Notes: generated by a model from the letters alone, not told the origin. Counted from the stretch's first letter, positions 37,970 through 50,798 are shown. The stretch: DNA of 64,000 nt from Pseudomonas sp. AOB-7 (GCF_003696305.1 NZ_RFFK01000006.1:248001-312000); one strand, 5' to 3'. Numbers and translations: made by a program.

Positions 37970-38707
37970 ATGACCAGTTTCCCCCGCGACCCCGACGAGG
38001 CCATGGCCTCGCCGGCCGCCCTGCGCGCGCTGATCGAAAGCCGTCGCGCGGTGCGCCGTTTCACCGCCGAGCCGGTGCCGGAGGCGGTGATCCGCGACTG
38101 CCTGGAACTGGCGGTGCTGGCGCCGAACTCCTGCAACCTGCAGCCCTGGAGTTTTCAGGTGATCCGCGAGCCGGCACTGCTGGCACAGCTGCACCCGGTG
38201 TGCATGAGCCAGCACGCCGCCCGCGCGCCGCTGATCATCGCCGTGCTGGCGCGCCCGGATACCTGGCGCCAGGCCTGCCGGCAGATCGTCGAGCACTGGC
38301 CGGAAGCCGAGGTGCCGGCGCGCATCCGCCACTTCTACGGCAAAACCGCGCCGTTCCAGTACAACCAGGGCCCGCTGGGCCTGCTCGGCCTGTTCAAGCG
38401 CCAGCTGGTGCGCCTGCTGGCGCTGCGCAAGCCGCTGATGCGCAGGCCCAACAGCCGCGCCGAGATGCGCCTGTGGGCGACCAAGTCCACCGCCCTGGCG
38501 GCGCAGAATCTGATGCTGGCGTTCCACAGTCACGGCTACGCCACCTGCCCGATGGAGGGCTTCGACGAGGTGCGCCTGCGCCGGGTGCTGGAGATTCCGC
38601 GCCAGGCCATTCCGATCATGCTGCTGGCGGTCGGTCGCCAGGGCGAGAGGGGCGTGTACAACCCGCGCCTGCGCTTTGCGCTGGAGCAGCAGGTGACCTG
38701 GCGCTGA
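37970..38707 (+). CDS. Nitroreductase family protein
   Basis: 245 residues with the nitroreductase/FMN-binding pattern: SRRAVRRFTAEPVPEAVIRD at the start, LAPNSCNLQPWSFQVI, and the late motif GYATCPMEGFDEVRLRRVLEIP. These homodimeric flavoenzymes reduce nitro compounds, quinones or enones with NAD(P)H. It is oriented like gpx, separated from it by the palindromic repeat. Substrate not predictable. Confidence 0.9.
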   Translation: MTSFPRDPDEAMASPAALRALIESRRAVRRFTAEPVPEAVIRDCLELAVLAPNSCNLQPWSFQVIREPALLAQLHPVCMSQHAARAPLIIAVLARPDTWRQACRQIVEHWPEAEVPARIRHFYGKTAPFQYNQGPLGLLGLFKRQLVRLLALRKPLMRRPNSRAEMRLWATKSTALAAQNLMLAFHSHGYATCPMEGFDEVRLRRVLEIPRQAIPIMLLAVGRQGERGVYNPRLRFALEQQVTWR

Positions 38708-38727
38708 CCTGGATCAAGGCGTCCCGG

Positions 38728-38755
38728 CTTGAATACGGCGTAATCGTCCTCATCT
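38728..38755 (+). promoter_or_regulatory. Sigma-32-type heat-shock promoter of clpB
   Basis: CTTGAA at 38728-38733, a 14-nt spacer and CCTCATCT at 38748-38755 match the RpoH consensus (CTTGAA-N13/14-CCCCATnT) with one change in the -10. It lies 73 bp before the clpB ATG. Confidence 0.8.
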
Positions 38756-38828
38756 AGTCTTCATCTCGGCGGGTTTCTGTATCCGGGGATTGTGGTCCCG
38801 GCCCGCTTTTCTAGAAGGAAGGACATCT

Positions 38829-41393
<2,565 letters not shown>

Positions 41394-41412
41394 TTGCGCT
41401 CGATGTAAAAAC

Positions 41413-41446
41413 AAGGCCCGCCAAATTGGCGGGCCTTTGCTTTTGC
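41413..41446 (+). terminator. Intrinsic terminator after clpB
   Basis: A near-perfect 12-bp inverted repeat AAGGCCCGCCAA / TTGGCGGGCCTT followed by TTTGCTTTT, 20 bp after the clpB stop. Confidence 0.85.
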
Positions 41447-41464
41447 GCGGGAAATCGGTCAGGC

Positions 41465-41638
41465 GGCCCCGGATTGCATCCGGGCTACGGAACTGTTCAA
41501 TTGAGGGTCGGCCGGACGCGATCAGGCCCCTCGCCCCACTGGGGAGAGGGTTAGGGAGAAGGGAGAACTGACAGCCCGTATGGCGGATGTGGCTTTTTAC
41601 ATCCGCCGCAATGGTGGATCGATAAAGCGTGATCCACC
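41465..41638. repeat. REP-like repeats and hairpins between clpB and dld
   Basis: Three palindromes occupy this convergent gap: CCCGGAT-TGC-ATCCGGG near 41468-41484 (REP-like, also seen near 51360 and 58030); GGCGGATGT / ACATCCGCC (41582-41590 with 41599-41607); and GGTGGATC / GATCCACC (41613-41620 with 41631-41638). The last two sit right at the 3' end of dld and may terminate or protect its mRNA. Confidence 0.65.
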
Positions 41639-41644
41639 CTACGC

Positions 41645-43378
41645 TCAATGCTCCTTTCCGCAGCAGCCACCCCAGTGCTTCTGCTTCGAGGTATGGCCGA
41701 TGCCGGGGTTGAAGCTGTTGGTCGGGTCGAGTTCGCGGTAGAAGCCGGCCAGCGCCGGTTTGGCCACGTACAGGTGGCCGACGTTGTGCTCGGCCGGGTA
41801 CTCGGCGCGGCGCTCGTCCAGCAGCGCCCACATGCGGTGCTCCATCGCCAGCGGGTCGACGCCTTTCTTGACGATGTAGTCCTGGTGGAACACGTGGCAG
41901 AAGAAGTGCCCGTAGTAGAGCTTGTGCACGATCTGCTCTTCCAGCTCGGCGGGCAATTTTTCGACCCAGTCGCGGTCGTTGCGGCGCAGGGCGATATCCA
42001 GCGCGACTATGTCTTCCACGCTGCCGCGGTGCGCCTCGCGGTAGCGGATCGCCGCGCCGGCGATGGCGAAACGGTGGAGGAAGGCCTTGCGTCCCTCCTC
42101 GGCGTCGCACTCGAAGAAGGCGCCGCTGGTGCTGCCGGCGAAATACTCGGCGAGAAAGGCGCGGGTCTGCTCCAGGGTGTCGTTGGACACCCGCAGCAGC
42201 AGGTGATGCTCGTAGCGCTCGCGGTACTCGCGCATGCGCTTGGGTAGGTGGCTGGGCAGCAGGTTCATCGCCGCCTGCAGCACGCGATCGGTCACCCCGC
42301 GCAGGCCGAAGCGTTCGAAGAAGCCGTCGATGCGGCTCTTCAGGGCGAAGGCGGCCGGCACCCTGGCGGTGCCGAACTTGTCGATCACCAGGAAGCTGTC
42401 CTTGCCGTACTTCTCGCCGATGTCGAAGGCGGTACGGTGGATGTATTCGCCGGCGATCGGCAGGCGCGGCAGGTGGGTGAGCAGGTGGCGGCGCACCTCG
42501 GTGAGGTCGTGCGGGTCGTTGCTGCCGATATAGAACACCGTGCTCGGCTCCTTGGGGAAGGTGTCCAGGCGCACGGCGAACAGGCACAGCTTGCCGGCCG
42601 AGCCGGAGGCCTCGAACAGCCGCGAGGGGTCGGCGTTGAAGCGTGCCGGGGTGTCGGCATCGACGTCGCGCACGTGTTCGCCGTAGCGTGCGTCGGAGGC
42701 CTTGGCGGTCGCCTCGTTGCGGATCTGTTGCGGACCGTAGTCGCCGTTCTGCAGGCGGGTGAGGATTTCCTCGGGGTTGTCGCCCAGCTCGATGCCCAGG
42801 TGATTGACCAGCTGCAGCGTGCCGTCGTCTCGCACCTGGGCGTACAGCGCCAGCTCGGTGTAGGCCGGGCCGCGGCGCACCAGGGCGCCGCCGGAGTTGT
42901 TGCAGATGCCGCCGAGCACCGAGGCGCCGATGCAGGACGAGCCGATCACCGAATGCGGCTCGCGGTTGAGCGGCGCCAGCGCCTGCTCCAGGCGGTCGAG
43001 GGTGGCGCCGGGCAGGCACACCACCTGCTCGCCGTCGTTGATCAGCTGCACGCCGGCGATGCGCAGGGTGCTGATCAGCACGATCTCGCGGTCGTAGTCG
43101 TCGCCGTCCGGGGTCGAGCCGCCGGTCAAGCCGGTGTTGGCCGCCTGCATGATGACGATGCGGTCGGCCGCCACCGCCGCCTGCAGCACCCGCCATTGCT
43201 CCAGCAGCGAGCCGGGGCGCACCACCGCCAGGACGCTGCCCTGGCCGCTGCGGTGGCCCTTGCGAAAGCGCCGGGTGGCCTGCTCGTCGGTCAGCACGTA
43301 GGCGTCGCCCACCACCTGGCGCAGCTGCGCCAGCAGGGTGGCCGAGGCGACGCTTGCGATCTCCTGTGCGGCGCCCAT
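41645..43378 (-). CDS. dld: Quinone-dependent D-lactate dehydrogenase (E. coli Dld type)
   Basis: 577 residues. FAD-binding type-4 domain near the N-terminus (VVRPGSLLEQWRVLQAAVAAD, MQAANTGLTGGSTPDGDDYD, VIGSSCIGASVLGGICNNSGG), followed by the membrane-binding/cap domain of peripheral D-LDH (EYIHRTAFDIGEKYGKDSF; NPGIGHTSKQKHW). It oxidises D-lactate to pyruvate and passes electrons to quinone at the inner membrane. It is last in lldP-lldD-dld. The tail HWGGCCGKEH, with two Cys, is an unusual addition. Many pseudomonads carry instead a larger Fe-S D-LDH at this place. Confidence 0.93.
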   Translation of the reverse strand: MGAAQEIASVASATLLAQLRQVVGDAYVLTDEQATRRFRKGHRSGQGSVLAVVRPGSLLEQWRVLQAAVAADRIVIMQAANTGLTGGSTPDGDDYDREIVLISTLRIAGVQLINDGEQVVCLPGATLDRLEQALAPLNREPHSVIGSSCIGASVLGGICNNSGGALVRRGPAYTELALYAQVRDDGTLQLVNHLGIELGDNPEEILTRLQNGDYGPQQIRNEATAKASDARYGEHVRDVDADTPARFNADPSRLFEASGSAGKLCLFAVRLDTFPKEPSTVFYIGSNDPHDLTEVRRHLLTHLPRLPIAGEYIHRTAFDIGEKYGKDSFLVIDKFGTARVPAAFALKSRIDGFFERFGLRGVTDRVLQAAMNLLPSHLPKRMREYRERYEHHLLLRVSNDTLEQTRAFLAEYFAGSTSGAFFECDAEEGRKAFLHRFAIAGAAIRYREAHRGSVEDIVALDIALRRNDRDWVEKLPAELEEQIVHKLYYGHFFCHVFHQDYIVKKGVDPLAMEHRMWALLDERRAEYPAEHNVGHLYVAKPALAGFYRELDPTNSFNPGIGHTSKQKHWGGCCGKEH

Positions 43379-43381
43379 GGC

Positions 43382-44521
43382 CTAGCGCTCCTTGACCAGC
43401 GAATCGCGGTTGATCTCGGCGATCGACTTGGCACCGGTGAGCACCATGGCCACGCGCATTTCCTTCTCGATCAGCTCCAGCAGGTTGCTCACCCCGGCGC
43501 CGCCGGCGGTGGCCAGGGCGTAGACGAAGGCGCGGCCGAGCAGCACGCTGTCGGCGCCGAGGGCGAGCATGCGCACCACGTCCAGACCGGTGCGGATGCC
43601 GGAGTCGGCGAGGATCTTCAGCTCGCCCTTGACCGCATCGGCGATGGCCGGCAGGGCGCGGGCGCTGGACAGCACGCCGTCGAGCTGACGGCCGCCGTGG
43701 TTGGACACCACTATGCCGTCGGCGCCGAACTTGACTGCGTCGCGGGCGTCGTCGGCGTCGAGGATGCCCTTGATCACCATCGGCCCTTCCCAGAAGTCGC
43801 GGATCCACTGCAGATCCTTCCAGGAAATCGACGGGTCGAAGTTGGCGCCCAGCCAGCCGATGTAGTCGGCCAGGCCGGTGGGGTTGCCGCGGTAGGTGGA
43901 GATATTGCCCAGGTCGTGCGGCTTGCCCAGCAGGCCGACGTCGAGCGCCCAGCTCGGGTGGGTCATGGCCTGCAGCATGCGCCGCAGCGGCGCGTTGGGG
44001 CCGCTCATGCCGGAGTGGGCGTCGCGGTAGCGCGCCCCGGGCACCGGCATGTCGACGGTGAACACCAGGGTGCTGACGCCGGCGGCTTTGGCCCGCTCCA
44101 GCACGTTCTTCATGAAGCCGCGGTCCTTCAGCACGTAGAGCTGGAACCACATGGGCCTGTCGATGGCCGGCGCCACCTCCTCGATCGGGCACACCGACAC
44201 CGTGGACATCGTGAAGGGGATGCCCTTGGCCGCCGCCGCCTTGGCCGCCTGCACCTCGCCGCGCCGCGCGTACATGCCGGTCAGGCCGACCGGGGCCAGG
44301 GCCACCGGCATTGCCAGCTGCTCGCCGAACAGCTCGGTGGACAGATCCAGCGCCGACATGTCCTTGAGCACCCGCTGGCGCAGGGCGATGTCGGCCAGGT
44401 CGGCGACGTTGCGCCGCAGGGTGTGCTCGGCGTAGGCGCCGCCGTCGAGGTAGTGGAACAGGAAGGGCGGCAGCTTGCGCTGCGCGGCGGCGCGGTAGTC
44501 GGTGGAGGCAGAAATGATCAT
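43382..44521 (-). CDS. lldD: L-lactate dehydrogenase (FMN-dependent, quinone-linked)
   Basis: 379 residues of the alpha-hydroxyacid oxidase family: TIM barrel with FMN site, catalytic [19 protein letters not shown] (His in NHGGRQ), and [19 protein letters not shown]. The N-terminus [29 protein letters not shown] is typical of LldD. It oxidises L-lactate to pyruvate at the membrane. It lies 3 bp before dld and about 80 bp after lldP in one operon controlled by LldR. Confidence 0.96.
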   Translation of the reverse strand: MIISASTDYRAAAQRKLPPFLFHYLDGGAYAEHTLRRNVADLADIALRQRVLKDMSALDLSTELFGEQLAMPVALAPVGLTGMYARRGEVQAAKAAAAKGIPFTMSTVSVCPIEEVAPAIDRPMWFQLYVLKDRGFMKNVLERAKAAGVSTLVFTVDMPVPGARYRDAHSGMSGPNAPLRRMLQAMTHPSWALDVGLLGKPHDLGNISTYRGNPTGLADYIGWLGANFDPSISWKDLQWIRDFWEGPMVIKGILDADDARDAVKFGADGIVVSNHGGRQLDGVLSSARALPAIADAVKGELKILADSGIRTGLDVVRMLALGADSVLLGRAFVYALATAGGAGVSNLLELIEKEMRVAMVLTGAKSIAEINRDSLVKER

Positions 44522-44603
44522 GAACTCATCCTGTGCTGAAAAGGGGGGCGTGGGGCCGTAATACGCGCGCCCCGACGGGTCGGGGCGCGCGGGGCGGCGG
44601 CGG

Positions 44604-46298
44604 TCAGTGGGCGATCAGCGGGTCGCTGACGCCCAGGGCATAGATCGCCACCATCGCGATGACTCCAGTAAAGAACACGTAGTACAGGGTCGGCCAGATG
44701 GTCTTGCGCAGGGTGCTGCCCTCGCGGCCGAGCAGGCCGACCGTGGCCGAGGCCGCCACCACGTTGTGGATCGCCACCATGTTGCCGGCGGCGGCGCCGA
44801 TGGCCTGCACGGCGACGATCAGCGCGCCGGAGATGCCCAGGCTGCTGGCCACGCCGAACTGGAACTGGCTGAACATCATGTTGCTCACCGTGTTGGAACC
44901 GGCGATGAAGGCGCCCAGGGCACCGATGCTCGGCGCCAGCAGCGGGTAGATGCCGCCGACGCTGTCGGCCACCCAGCGCGCCATGAGGATCGGCATGCTG
45001 GCCAGCTCGGCGCCATTGACTCCGGAGTTGATCAGGATGCGCACCATCGGCACGGTGAACAGCAGCACGAAGCCGGCGCTGAGCAGCACGCTGGACGACT
45101 CCTTCACCGCGGCGGTGAGTTCGCGCAGCTTCATGCCGTGCAGGAAGAAGGTGGCCAGCACCACGGCGACCAGAATGCCGCCCGGCAGGTACAGCGGCTG
45201 GAAGTTGGCGCCGATGCCGGCCTCGCCGAGCAGGTCGGGGAAGTTCACCACCACCGCCTTGAGCGCATTGCCGACCTCGGGGAACACCCGGCTGATCACC
45301 AGCAGCACGCCGACCAGCACGTAGGGCAACCAGGCGCGCAGGGCGCTCATCGGCTTGGCGGTGAGCTCGTCCAGCTTCATCTCGACGCTGCCCAGCCATT
45401 CGCTCGGCCACTTGTCGGCCGGGGCGAAATCCCAGGTGGTCTTAGGTACCAGGAAGCCGAAGCGGGCGGCGCTGGTGACGATGGCCAAGCCGATCAGTCC
45501 GCCGAGCAGCGAGGGGAATTCCGGGCCGAGGAACACGCCGGTGGCGGCGTAGGGCAGGACGAAGGCGAGGCCGGCGAAGATCGCGAACGGCAGCACTTCC
45601 AGGCCGGCCTTCCAGCTTTTCTCCTGACCGAAGAAGCGGGTCAGCATCATCGCCATCACCAGCGGCATGACCACGCCGACCGTGGCATGGATGATCGCCA
45701 CCTGGCTGGTGATCAGCTGCAGGAACTGCGCCCAGCTCGAGCCCTGCTCGAGCAGCTGCGCGCCGATGCTGGCGGTGTCCAGGCCGGTGTTGACGCCGAC
45801 GATGATCGGCGTGCCGACCGCGCCGAAGGACACTGGCGTGCTCTGCACCAGCATGCCCATCAGCACCGCGGCCATGGCCGGGAAGCCGATGGCCACCAGC
45901 AGCGGCGCGGCGATGGCGGCCGGGGTGCCGAAGCCGGAGGCGCCCTCGATGAAGCAGCCGAACAGCCAGGCGATGATGATCGCCTGGATGCGCCGGTCGG
46001 GGCTGATGGTGGCGAAACCGGCGCGGATCGCGGTGATGCCGCCGGAATGCTTGAGAGTGTTGAGCAGCAGGATGGCGCCGAAGATGATCCACAGCAGGCC
46101 GAGGGTGATCAGCAGGCCCTGCAGGGTCGAGGCCAGCACGCGGTTGAAGCTCATGTCCCAGGCGAACAGGCCGACCGCGGCAGTGATCAGGTAGACCAGC
46201 GGCATGGCGTGCTTGGCTGGCCAGCGCAGGCCGATCAGCAGCACGGCGGCCAGCAGGATGGGGGAGAACGCCAGCAGGGCGAGAATTCCGTTGGACAT
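44604..46298 (-). CDS. lldP: L-lactate permease
   Basis: 564 residues from the ATG at 46298, preceded by GGAG at 8 bases; the GTG three codons upstream lacks a site. About 12-14 TM segments of the LctP family, with [21 protein letters not shown] and the late [17 protein letters not shown] motif. It imports D-/L-lactate (and often glycolate) with protons. First gene of the lactate operon; transcription is expected from the LldR-controlled region at 46299-46606. Confidence 0.95.
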   Translation of the reverse strand: MSNGILALLAFSPILLAAVLLIGLRWPAKHAMPLVYLITAAVGLFAWDMSFNRVLASTLQGLLITLGLLWIIFGAILLLNTLKHSGGITAIRAGFATISPDRRIQAIIIAWLFGCFIEGASGFGTPAAIAAPLLVAIGFPAMAAVLMGMLVQSTPVSFGAVGTPIIVGVNTGLDTASIGAQLLEQGSSWAQFLQLITSQVAIIHATVGVVMPLVMAMMLTRFFGQEKSWKAGLEVLPFAIFAGLAFVLPYAATGVFLGPEFPSLLGGLIGLAIVTSAARFGFLVPKTTWDFAPADKWPSEWLGSVEMKLDELTAKPMSALRAWLPYVLVGVLLVISRVFPEVGNALKAVVVNFPDLLGEAGIGANFQPLYLPGGILVAVVLATFFLHGMKLRELTAAVKESSSVLLSAGFVLLFTVPMVRILINSGVNGAELASMPILMARWVADSVGGIYPLLAPSIGALGAFIAGSNTVSNMMFSQFQFGVASSLGISGALIVAVQAIGAAAGNMVAIHNVVAASATVGLLGREGSTLRKTIWPTLYYVFFTGVIAMVAIYALGVSDPLIAH

Positions 46299-46606
46299 GG
46301 GGCTCACTCCGCGGCGAGGCGCACGCGGCGCAGTGGGGACGAAGCGGTGGCGGGCAGACGTGCGGCGCTATGGGGGTTCATGGCGTGACCTCGACGACTC
46401 GTTCTTGTTATCGGCATGGATTAATTGGTAAGACCAATTTACAAAGTTGCCGGCTCAGGTTAAAAGTCGATCAATGACCTGTCAAATCGTCGGGCTAAGA
46501 CTTTGGTCGTAGAGGCTCGTCTTGTCCGCGTTCGGCCTGGGCGATAGGCTTGCGCCTCAGGGCCAGGCCTGCTGGTGGCCTGGTCAAACCAATGGAGAAG
46601 TTCGGG
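46299..46606. promoter_or_regulatory. Divergent lldP/lldR control region with LldR operator
   Basis: This 308-bp intergenic stretch holds one clear site: AATTGGT-AAG-ACCAATT at 46423-46439, a perfect inverted repeat matching the FadR-subfamily LldR/PdhR pattern (ATTGGT-N3-ACCAAT). Only one copy was seen. The rest contains no supported gene. Confidence 0.8.
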
Positions 46607-47380
46607 ATGGAAGTAGGGCAGGTGCGGCAGCGCCGTTTATCGGACGATATCGTCGCGCAACTGGAAACCATGATCCTCGAAGGCACCCTGCGTGCCGGCG
46701 AGCGCCTGCCTGCCGAGCGCACCCTGGCCGAACAGTTCGGCGTGTCGCGCCCGTCGCTGCGCGAGGCGATCCAGAAGCTGGTGGCCAAGGGCCTGCTGGT
46801 CAGCCGCCAGGGCGGCGGCAACTACGTCGCCGAATCGCTCGGCTCCACCTTCAGCGACCCGCTGATGCAGCTGCTGGAAAACAAGGAGGACGCCCAGCGC
46901 GACCTGCTGGAGTTCCGCCACACCCTGGAAGGCTCCTGCGCCTACTACGCGGCCAAGCGCGCCACCGATATCGACCGCCAGCGCCTGACCGAGGCGTTCC
47001 AGGCGCTGCAGGACTGCTACACGCGGGTCGGCAAGGTCACCCGTGCCGAGGAGGGCGCCGCCGATGCGCGCTTCCACCTGGCCATCGCCGAGGCCAGCCA
47101 CAATGCCGTGCTGCTGCACACCATCCGCGGTCTGTTCGACCTGCTCAAACGCAACGTGGTGACCAATATCGGCGGCATGTACGCCCAGCGCGAGGAGACT
47201 CGCGACATGCTGATCAGCCAGCACCGCGCGCTGTACGAGGCGATAGTCGAGGGCCGCGCCGAGGACGCCCGGGCGCTGTCGGATCGGCATATCGACTACG
47301 TGCAGGAAGTGCTGGCGGAAGTGCGGCTGGAGGCACGCCGGGTGGAGCGGGCGCAGCGGCGCGGCGCGGTCAGGCCCTAG
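46607..47380 (+). CDS. lldR: Lactate-responsive GntR/FadR-family repressor LldR
   Basis: 257 residues from the ATG at 46607, which has GGAGAAG upstream; a second ATG at 46592 lacks one. The N-terminal winged HTH (RLPAERTLAEQFGVSRPSLREAIQKL) and the FCD effector domain with metal-binding His/Asp residues (ADARFHLAIAEASHN, ISQHRALYEAI) are intact. LldR releases its operator when lactate binds. It is divergent from lldP-lldD-dld. Confidence 0.94.
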   Translation: MEVGQVRQRRLSDDIVAQLETMILEGTLRAGERLPAERTLAEQFGVSRPSLREAIQKLVAKGLLVSRQGGGNYVAESLGSTFSDPLMQLLENKEDAQRDLLEFRHTLEGSCAYYAAKRATDIDRQRLTEAFQALQDCYTRVGKVTRAEEGAADARFHLAIAEASHNAVLLHTIRGLFDLLKRNVVTNIGGMYAQREETRDMLISQHRALYEAIVEGRAEDARALSDRHIDYVQEVLAEVRLEARRVERAQRRGAVRP

Positions 47381-47459
47381 GGCGCCAGCGCACCGGCCTG
47401 GTGCTGCGGGCGTACAGGGGCGCGCGGCCTGGGCGGCGCCGCGACACCCTGCTGAGTGC

Positions 47460-47942
47460 TCAGTCGTCCTTGCCCTTGCTGCGCATGGCGCGCTGCACTT
47501 CGCGGTCGGCGTCGCGTTCCTTCTCGACATGGCGCTTGTCGAAGTCCTTCTTGCCCTTGGCCAGGGCGATCTCGCACTTGACCAGGTGCTGCTTCCAGTA
47601 CAGCGACAGCGCCACGCAGGTGTAGCCCTTCTGCTGCACCGAGCCGAACAGCTTGTCCAGCTCGCGCTTGTTCAGCAGCAGCTTGCGGGTACGGGTCGGG
47701 TCGGCGATGACGTGGGTGCTGGCGGTCTGCAGCGGGGTGATGTGCGCCCCCATCAGCCAGGCCTCGTCGTCCTTGAGCAGCACGTAGCTGTCCACCAGCT
47801 GCGCCTTGCCGGCGCGCAGGCTCTTCACTTCCCAACCGGACAGCACCAGGCCGGCCTCGAACTTGTGTTCGATGAAGTAGTCGTGCAGCGCCTTCTTGTT
47901 CAGCGCGATGGTGCCTTGGGGATGTTTCTTTTGCTTAGCCAT
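47460..47942 (-). CDS. smpB: SsrA-binding protein SmpB
   Basis: 160 residues: [39 protein letters not shown] at the start, the central [15 protein letters not shown] and the basic C-terminal tail [21 protein letters not shown] that enters the mRNA channel. It carries tmRNA to stalled ribosomes for trans-translation. The ssrA gene itself is not in the window. A very long open frame runs upstream on the same strand, but the ATG at 47942 is the family start. Confidence 0.97.
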   Translation of the reverse strand: MAKQKKHPQGTIALNKKALHDYFIEHKFEAGLVLSGWEVKSLRAGKAQLVDSYVLLKDDEAWLMGAHITPLQTASTHVIADPTRTRKLLLNKRELDKLFGSVQQKGYTCVALSLYWKQHLVKCEIALAKGKKDFDKRHVEKERDADREVQRAMRSKGKDD

Positions 47943-48068
47943 AGGGCGCGCATTATAGGGAGTCGCCAACGCCTGCGCTATGGGCGGAGCCGGCGCCGAA
48001 CTTGAGCCCATGCAGCGAATCTCCGACAATGCGCGATCTTTTTTCCCGCAGCATGGGTTTGGCCGCAT

Positions 48069-49472
48069 ATGGCGAACGACAAAGTCTCGATTCACGGTGC
48101 CTGGGCCAGTCGCTGGGTGTTCATCCTGGCGGCCACCGGCTCGGCGGTCGGCCTCGGCAATATCTGGAAGTTTCCCTACATGACCGGGGTCTACGGCGGC
48201 GGGGCCTTCGTCGTCATGTACCTGTTCTGCATCGCCCTGGTCGGCGTGCCGATCATGCTGGCCGAGACCCTGATCGGCCGCCGCGGCCGGCAGAGTCCGG
48301 TCAACGCCATGAAGAGCCTGGCCGTCGAGGCCGGTGCCTCGAAGCACTGGTCGCTGGCGGCGCTGGTGGGCATGGTCGCCGCGTTGCTGATCCTGTCGTT
48401 CTACAGCGTGGTGGCCGGCTGGTCGCTGGACTACATCCTGGGCATGGGCCGCGGCGATTTTACCGGGGTCACGGCCGACGGCGCCGGCGCCGCCTTCGGC
48501 GGCCTGACCGGCGATCCCTGGCGCCTGACCCTGTGGCACAGCCTGTTCATGCTGCTCACCGCCGTGGTCATCGCCAAGGGCGTGGTCGCCGGCCTGGAGC
48601 GCAGCCTGCGCATCATGATGCCGCTGCTGTTCGTCCTGCTGCTGGTGCTGCTGGGTTACAGCTTCACCACTGGGCACTTCTGGCAGGGCTTCGACTTCCT
48701 CTTCCATTTCGATCCGAGCAAGGTGCAGGACGGCATCCTCGCCGCCATGGGCCATGCCTTCTTCACCCTCAGCGTCGGCGTCGGTTCGATCATGGTCTAC
48801 GGCGCCTACATGCCGAAGCGGGCCTCGATCGGTGCCACGGTGCTCACCGTCGGCGTGCTCGACACCCTGGTGGCGCTGACCGCGGGGCTGGCGCTGTTTC
48901 CCATCGTCTTCGCCGCCGGCCTGGAGCCGGGCGGCGGTCCGGGCCTGATGTTCGTCACCCTGCCCATTGCCTTCGGCAATATCGCCTTCGGCCAGGTCAT
49001 GGGGCTGATCTTCTTCGTGCTGGTGGCGGTGGCGGCCTGGAGTTCGTCGATCTCCATGCTCGAGCCGGCGGTGGCCTACTTCGTCGAGAAGACCGCGCGC
49101 AGCCGCGCGCAGGTGACCGCCGTGCTGGCGCTGCTGTGCTGGCTGGTGGGCATGGGCACCGTGCTGTCGTTCAACCTCTGGGCCGAGGCCAAGTTCTTCG
49201 TCTTCGCCGATGACGGCTTCCACCTGCTGCAGTGGGGCGCCGAGGGCGGCAAGACCTTCTTCGACAGCATCGACTACCTCACCAGCCGCATCCTGCTGCC
49301 GCTGGGCGGGCTGTCCTTCGCCCTGTTCGCCGGTTGGGTGCTGAGCCGCGACGCGGTGCGCGAAGAGCTGGCGATCAGAAGTCCGCTGCTGTTCAATCTG
49401 GCCCTCTGGCTGATTCGCGTGGTGGCGCCGATCGGCGTGCTGATCGTCTTTGTCGCGGAGCTGAGCAAATAA
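48069..49472 (+). CDS. Sodium-dependent neurotransmitter:sodium symporter-family transporter
   Basis: 467 residues, about 11-12 TM helices, LeuT fold. TM1 has the unwound substrate/Na+ site [25 protein letters not shown], typical of bacterial NSS proteins (TnaT/LeuT/MhsT group). It would import an amino acid with Na+; the substrate is not readable. The stop codon is directly followed by the ratA ATG, suggesting co-transcription. The Shine-Dalgarno is weak. Confidence 0.92.
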   Translation: MANDKVSIHGAWASRWVFILAATGSAVGLGNIWKFPYMTGVYGGGAFVVMYLFCIALVGVPIMLAETLIGRRGRQSPVNAMKSLAVEAGASKHWSLAALVGMVAALLILSFYSVVAGWSLDYILGMGRGDFTGVTADGAGAAFGGLTGDPWRLTLWHSLFMLLTAVVIAKGVVAGLERSLRIMMPLLFVLLLVLLGYSFTTGHFWQGFDFLFHFDPSKVQDGILAAMGHAFFTLSVGVGSIMVYGAYMPKRASIGATVLTVGVLDTLVALTAGLALFPIVFAAGLEPGGGPGLMFVTLPIAFGNIAFGQVMGLIFFVLVAVAAWSSSISMLEPAVAYFVEKTARSRAQVTAVLALLCWLVGMGTVLSFNLWAEAKFFVFADDGFHLLQWGAEGGKTFFDSIDYLTSRILLPLGGLSFALFAGWVLSRDAVREELAIRSPLLFNLALWLIRVVAPIGVLIVFVAELSK

Positions 49473-49907
49473 ATGACCACGCGCATCCAACGCTCGGCGC
49501 TGTTGCCCTATCCGGCGCAGGCACTGTTCGACCTGGTCAACGACGTGGCCAGCTATCCCGAATTCCTGCCCTGGTGCCGCGCCAGCCAGGTGCTGGAGGT
49601 CAGCGAGGTCCATATGCTGGCCAGCCTGGAGGTGGCCAAGGGCAGCCTCAGCCAGCGCTTCGTCACCCGCAACACGCTGCAGCCCGGGCAGCGCATCGAG
49701 ATGAACCTGCAGGAGGGCCCGTTCACCCGCCTGCACGGCGTTTGGGAGTTCAAGGCGCTCGGCGACAAGGCCTGCAAGATCAGCCTGGACCTCTCCTTCG
49801 ACTATGCCGGCCCGCTGGTGCGCGCTACCCTGGGGCCTCTGTTCAACCAGGCGACCAACACCCTGGTCGACGCCTTCTGCCAAAGGGCCAAGCAGCTGTA
49901 TGGATAA
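49473..49907 (+). CDS. ratA: RatA/Coq10-family START-like protein
   Basis: 144 residues of the polyketide cyclase/COQ10 family: [33 protein letters not shown] at the start, then [20 protein letters not shown] at the end. E. coli RatA was described as a toxin blocking 70S assembly, while homologues act as ubiquinone-binding proteins; the role here is unresolved. It overlaps rnfH by 8 bp, the same pairing as ratA-ratB in E. coli. Confidence 0.92.
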   Translation: MTTRIQRSALLPYPAQALFDLVNDVASYPEFLPWCRASQVLEVSEVHMLASLEVAKGSLSQRFVTRNTLQPGQRIEMNLQEGPFTRLHGVWEFKALGDKACKISLDLSFDYAGPLVRATLGPLFNQATNTLVDAFCQRAKQLYG

Positions 49908-50220
49908 GCGCAACATCGCCATCGAAGTGGTCTACGCCCTGGCCGACAAGCAAAAACTGTTACGCCTGTCGGTGCCGGCCGGCACCACGGTGCGCGAGGC
50001 GGCGCTGCTCTCGGGCATGCAGCAGCATTTTCCCGGCCTCGACCTGCAGCAGGCGCCGCTGGGCATCTTCGGCAAGGCGGTGGCCAAGCCCGAGGAGCGG
50101 GTGCTGGAGGAGGGCGAACGGGTGGAAATCTACCGGCCGCTGATCGCCGACCCCAAGGAAGTGCGCAAACAGCGTGCGGCCAAGGCCAAGGCGAAAGAAG
50201 AAGGCGGAGAGCAGGCCTGA
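49900..50220 (+). CDS. rnfH: RnfH/RatB family ubiquitin-like protein (UPF0125)
   Basis: 106 residues beginning [23 protein letters not shown], a beta-grasp fold, with the conserved [40 protein letters not shown] and a Lys/Glu-rich tail. Function is unknown in pseudomonads; the name comes from linkage to rnf genes in other bacteria. It overlaps ratA by 8 bp. Confidence 0.92.
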   Translation: MDKRNIAIEVVYALADKQKLLRLSVPAGTTVREAALLSGMQQHFPGLDLQQAPLGIFGKAVAKPEERVLEEGERVEIYRPLIADPKEVRKQRAAKAKAKEEGGEQA

Positions 50221-50230
50221 GAGGCGCTCG

Positions 50231-50276
50231 CCAGACATAAAAAAGCCCGGATCGCTCCGGGCTTTTTTATGTCTGG
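50231..50276. terminator. Bidirectional terminator between rnfH and bamE
   Basis: A perfect 21-bp inverted repeat (50231-50251 with 50256-50276) with a TCGC loop. The inner GC stem GCCCGGA/TCCGGGC is flanked by A6 and T6, so it should stop transcription from both convergent genes. Confidence 0.92.
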
Positions 50277-50279
50277 GTG

Positions 50280-50798
50280 TTACTGCGGATCGGTATCCAG
50301 TGGCTCCGGTACCGGTACCGGTACGGTCTCCACCTGGTCCACTTCGCGCTGGATCTGCTCCAGCAGCGAGCCCGGTACGGGCGGGGTTTCGTCCTGTTGC
50401 TGCGGCTGGGCTTGCGGGGTGGTCACGCCGCTGTCCTCGCCGAGAATCGCCTGGTCGCGGCTGACGCCGGGCATGAAGTCGCCGGCCAGGCCGACCAGTT
50501 GATCGTTGCCGTCGAACACCAGGCTGACGCGCTCCTGCAGGCGCTGAGTGCCGCCCGGCTGGATGCTGTAGAGGTAGTCCCAGCGGTCGGCGTGGAAGGT
50601 GTCGGTGATCAGCGGATTGCCCATGATAAACCGCACTTGGCGTCGGGTCATTCCCGGGCGCAGCTGGTCTATCATGTCCTGTGTCACGACATTGCCCTGT
50701 TGGATGTCGATCTTGTAAACCCCGGGGAATGAACAACCGGCGAGTGCGAAGAGCCCGGTCAGCGACAGGCTGGTCAGCAAGAGCTTGGTTTTTTGCAT
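50280..50798 (-). CDS. bamE: Outer-membrane lipoprotein BamE (OmlA/SmpA)
   Basis: 172 residues. Lipobox LAGC (Cys22), then [41 protein letters not shown], the BamE core that supports the BamA complex in outer-membrane protein assembly. The Pro/Gln-rich C-terminal extension ([13 protein letters not shown]...) is usual for pseudomonad OmlA. It is divergent from fur, with a short shared promoter region of about 94 bp. Confidence 0.95.
   Translation of the reverse strand: MQKTKLLLTSLSLTGLFALAGCSFPGVYKIDIQQGNVVTQDMIDQLRPGMTRRQVRFIMGNPLITDTFHADRWDYLYSIQPGGTQRLQERVSLVFDGNDQLVGLAGDFMPGVSRDQAILGEDSGVTTPQAQPQQQDETPPVPGSLLEQIQREVDQVETVPVPVPEPLDTDPQ

Noticed and set aside
47943..48068. Possible tmRNA (ssrA) near smpB
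   Set aside because: The gap is only about 125 bp and has no tRNA-like ends or tag reading frame.
47460..49922. Apparent 820-residue protein ending in SmpB
   Set aside because: The upstream part is antisense to the sodium symporter and ratA; SmpB families start at the ATG at 47942.
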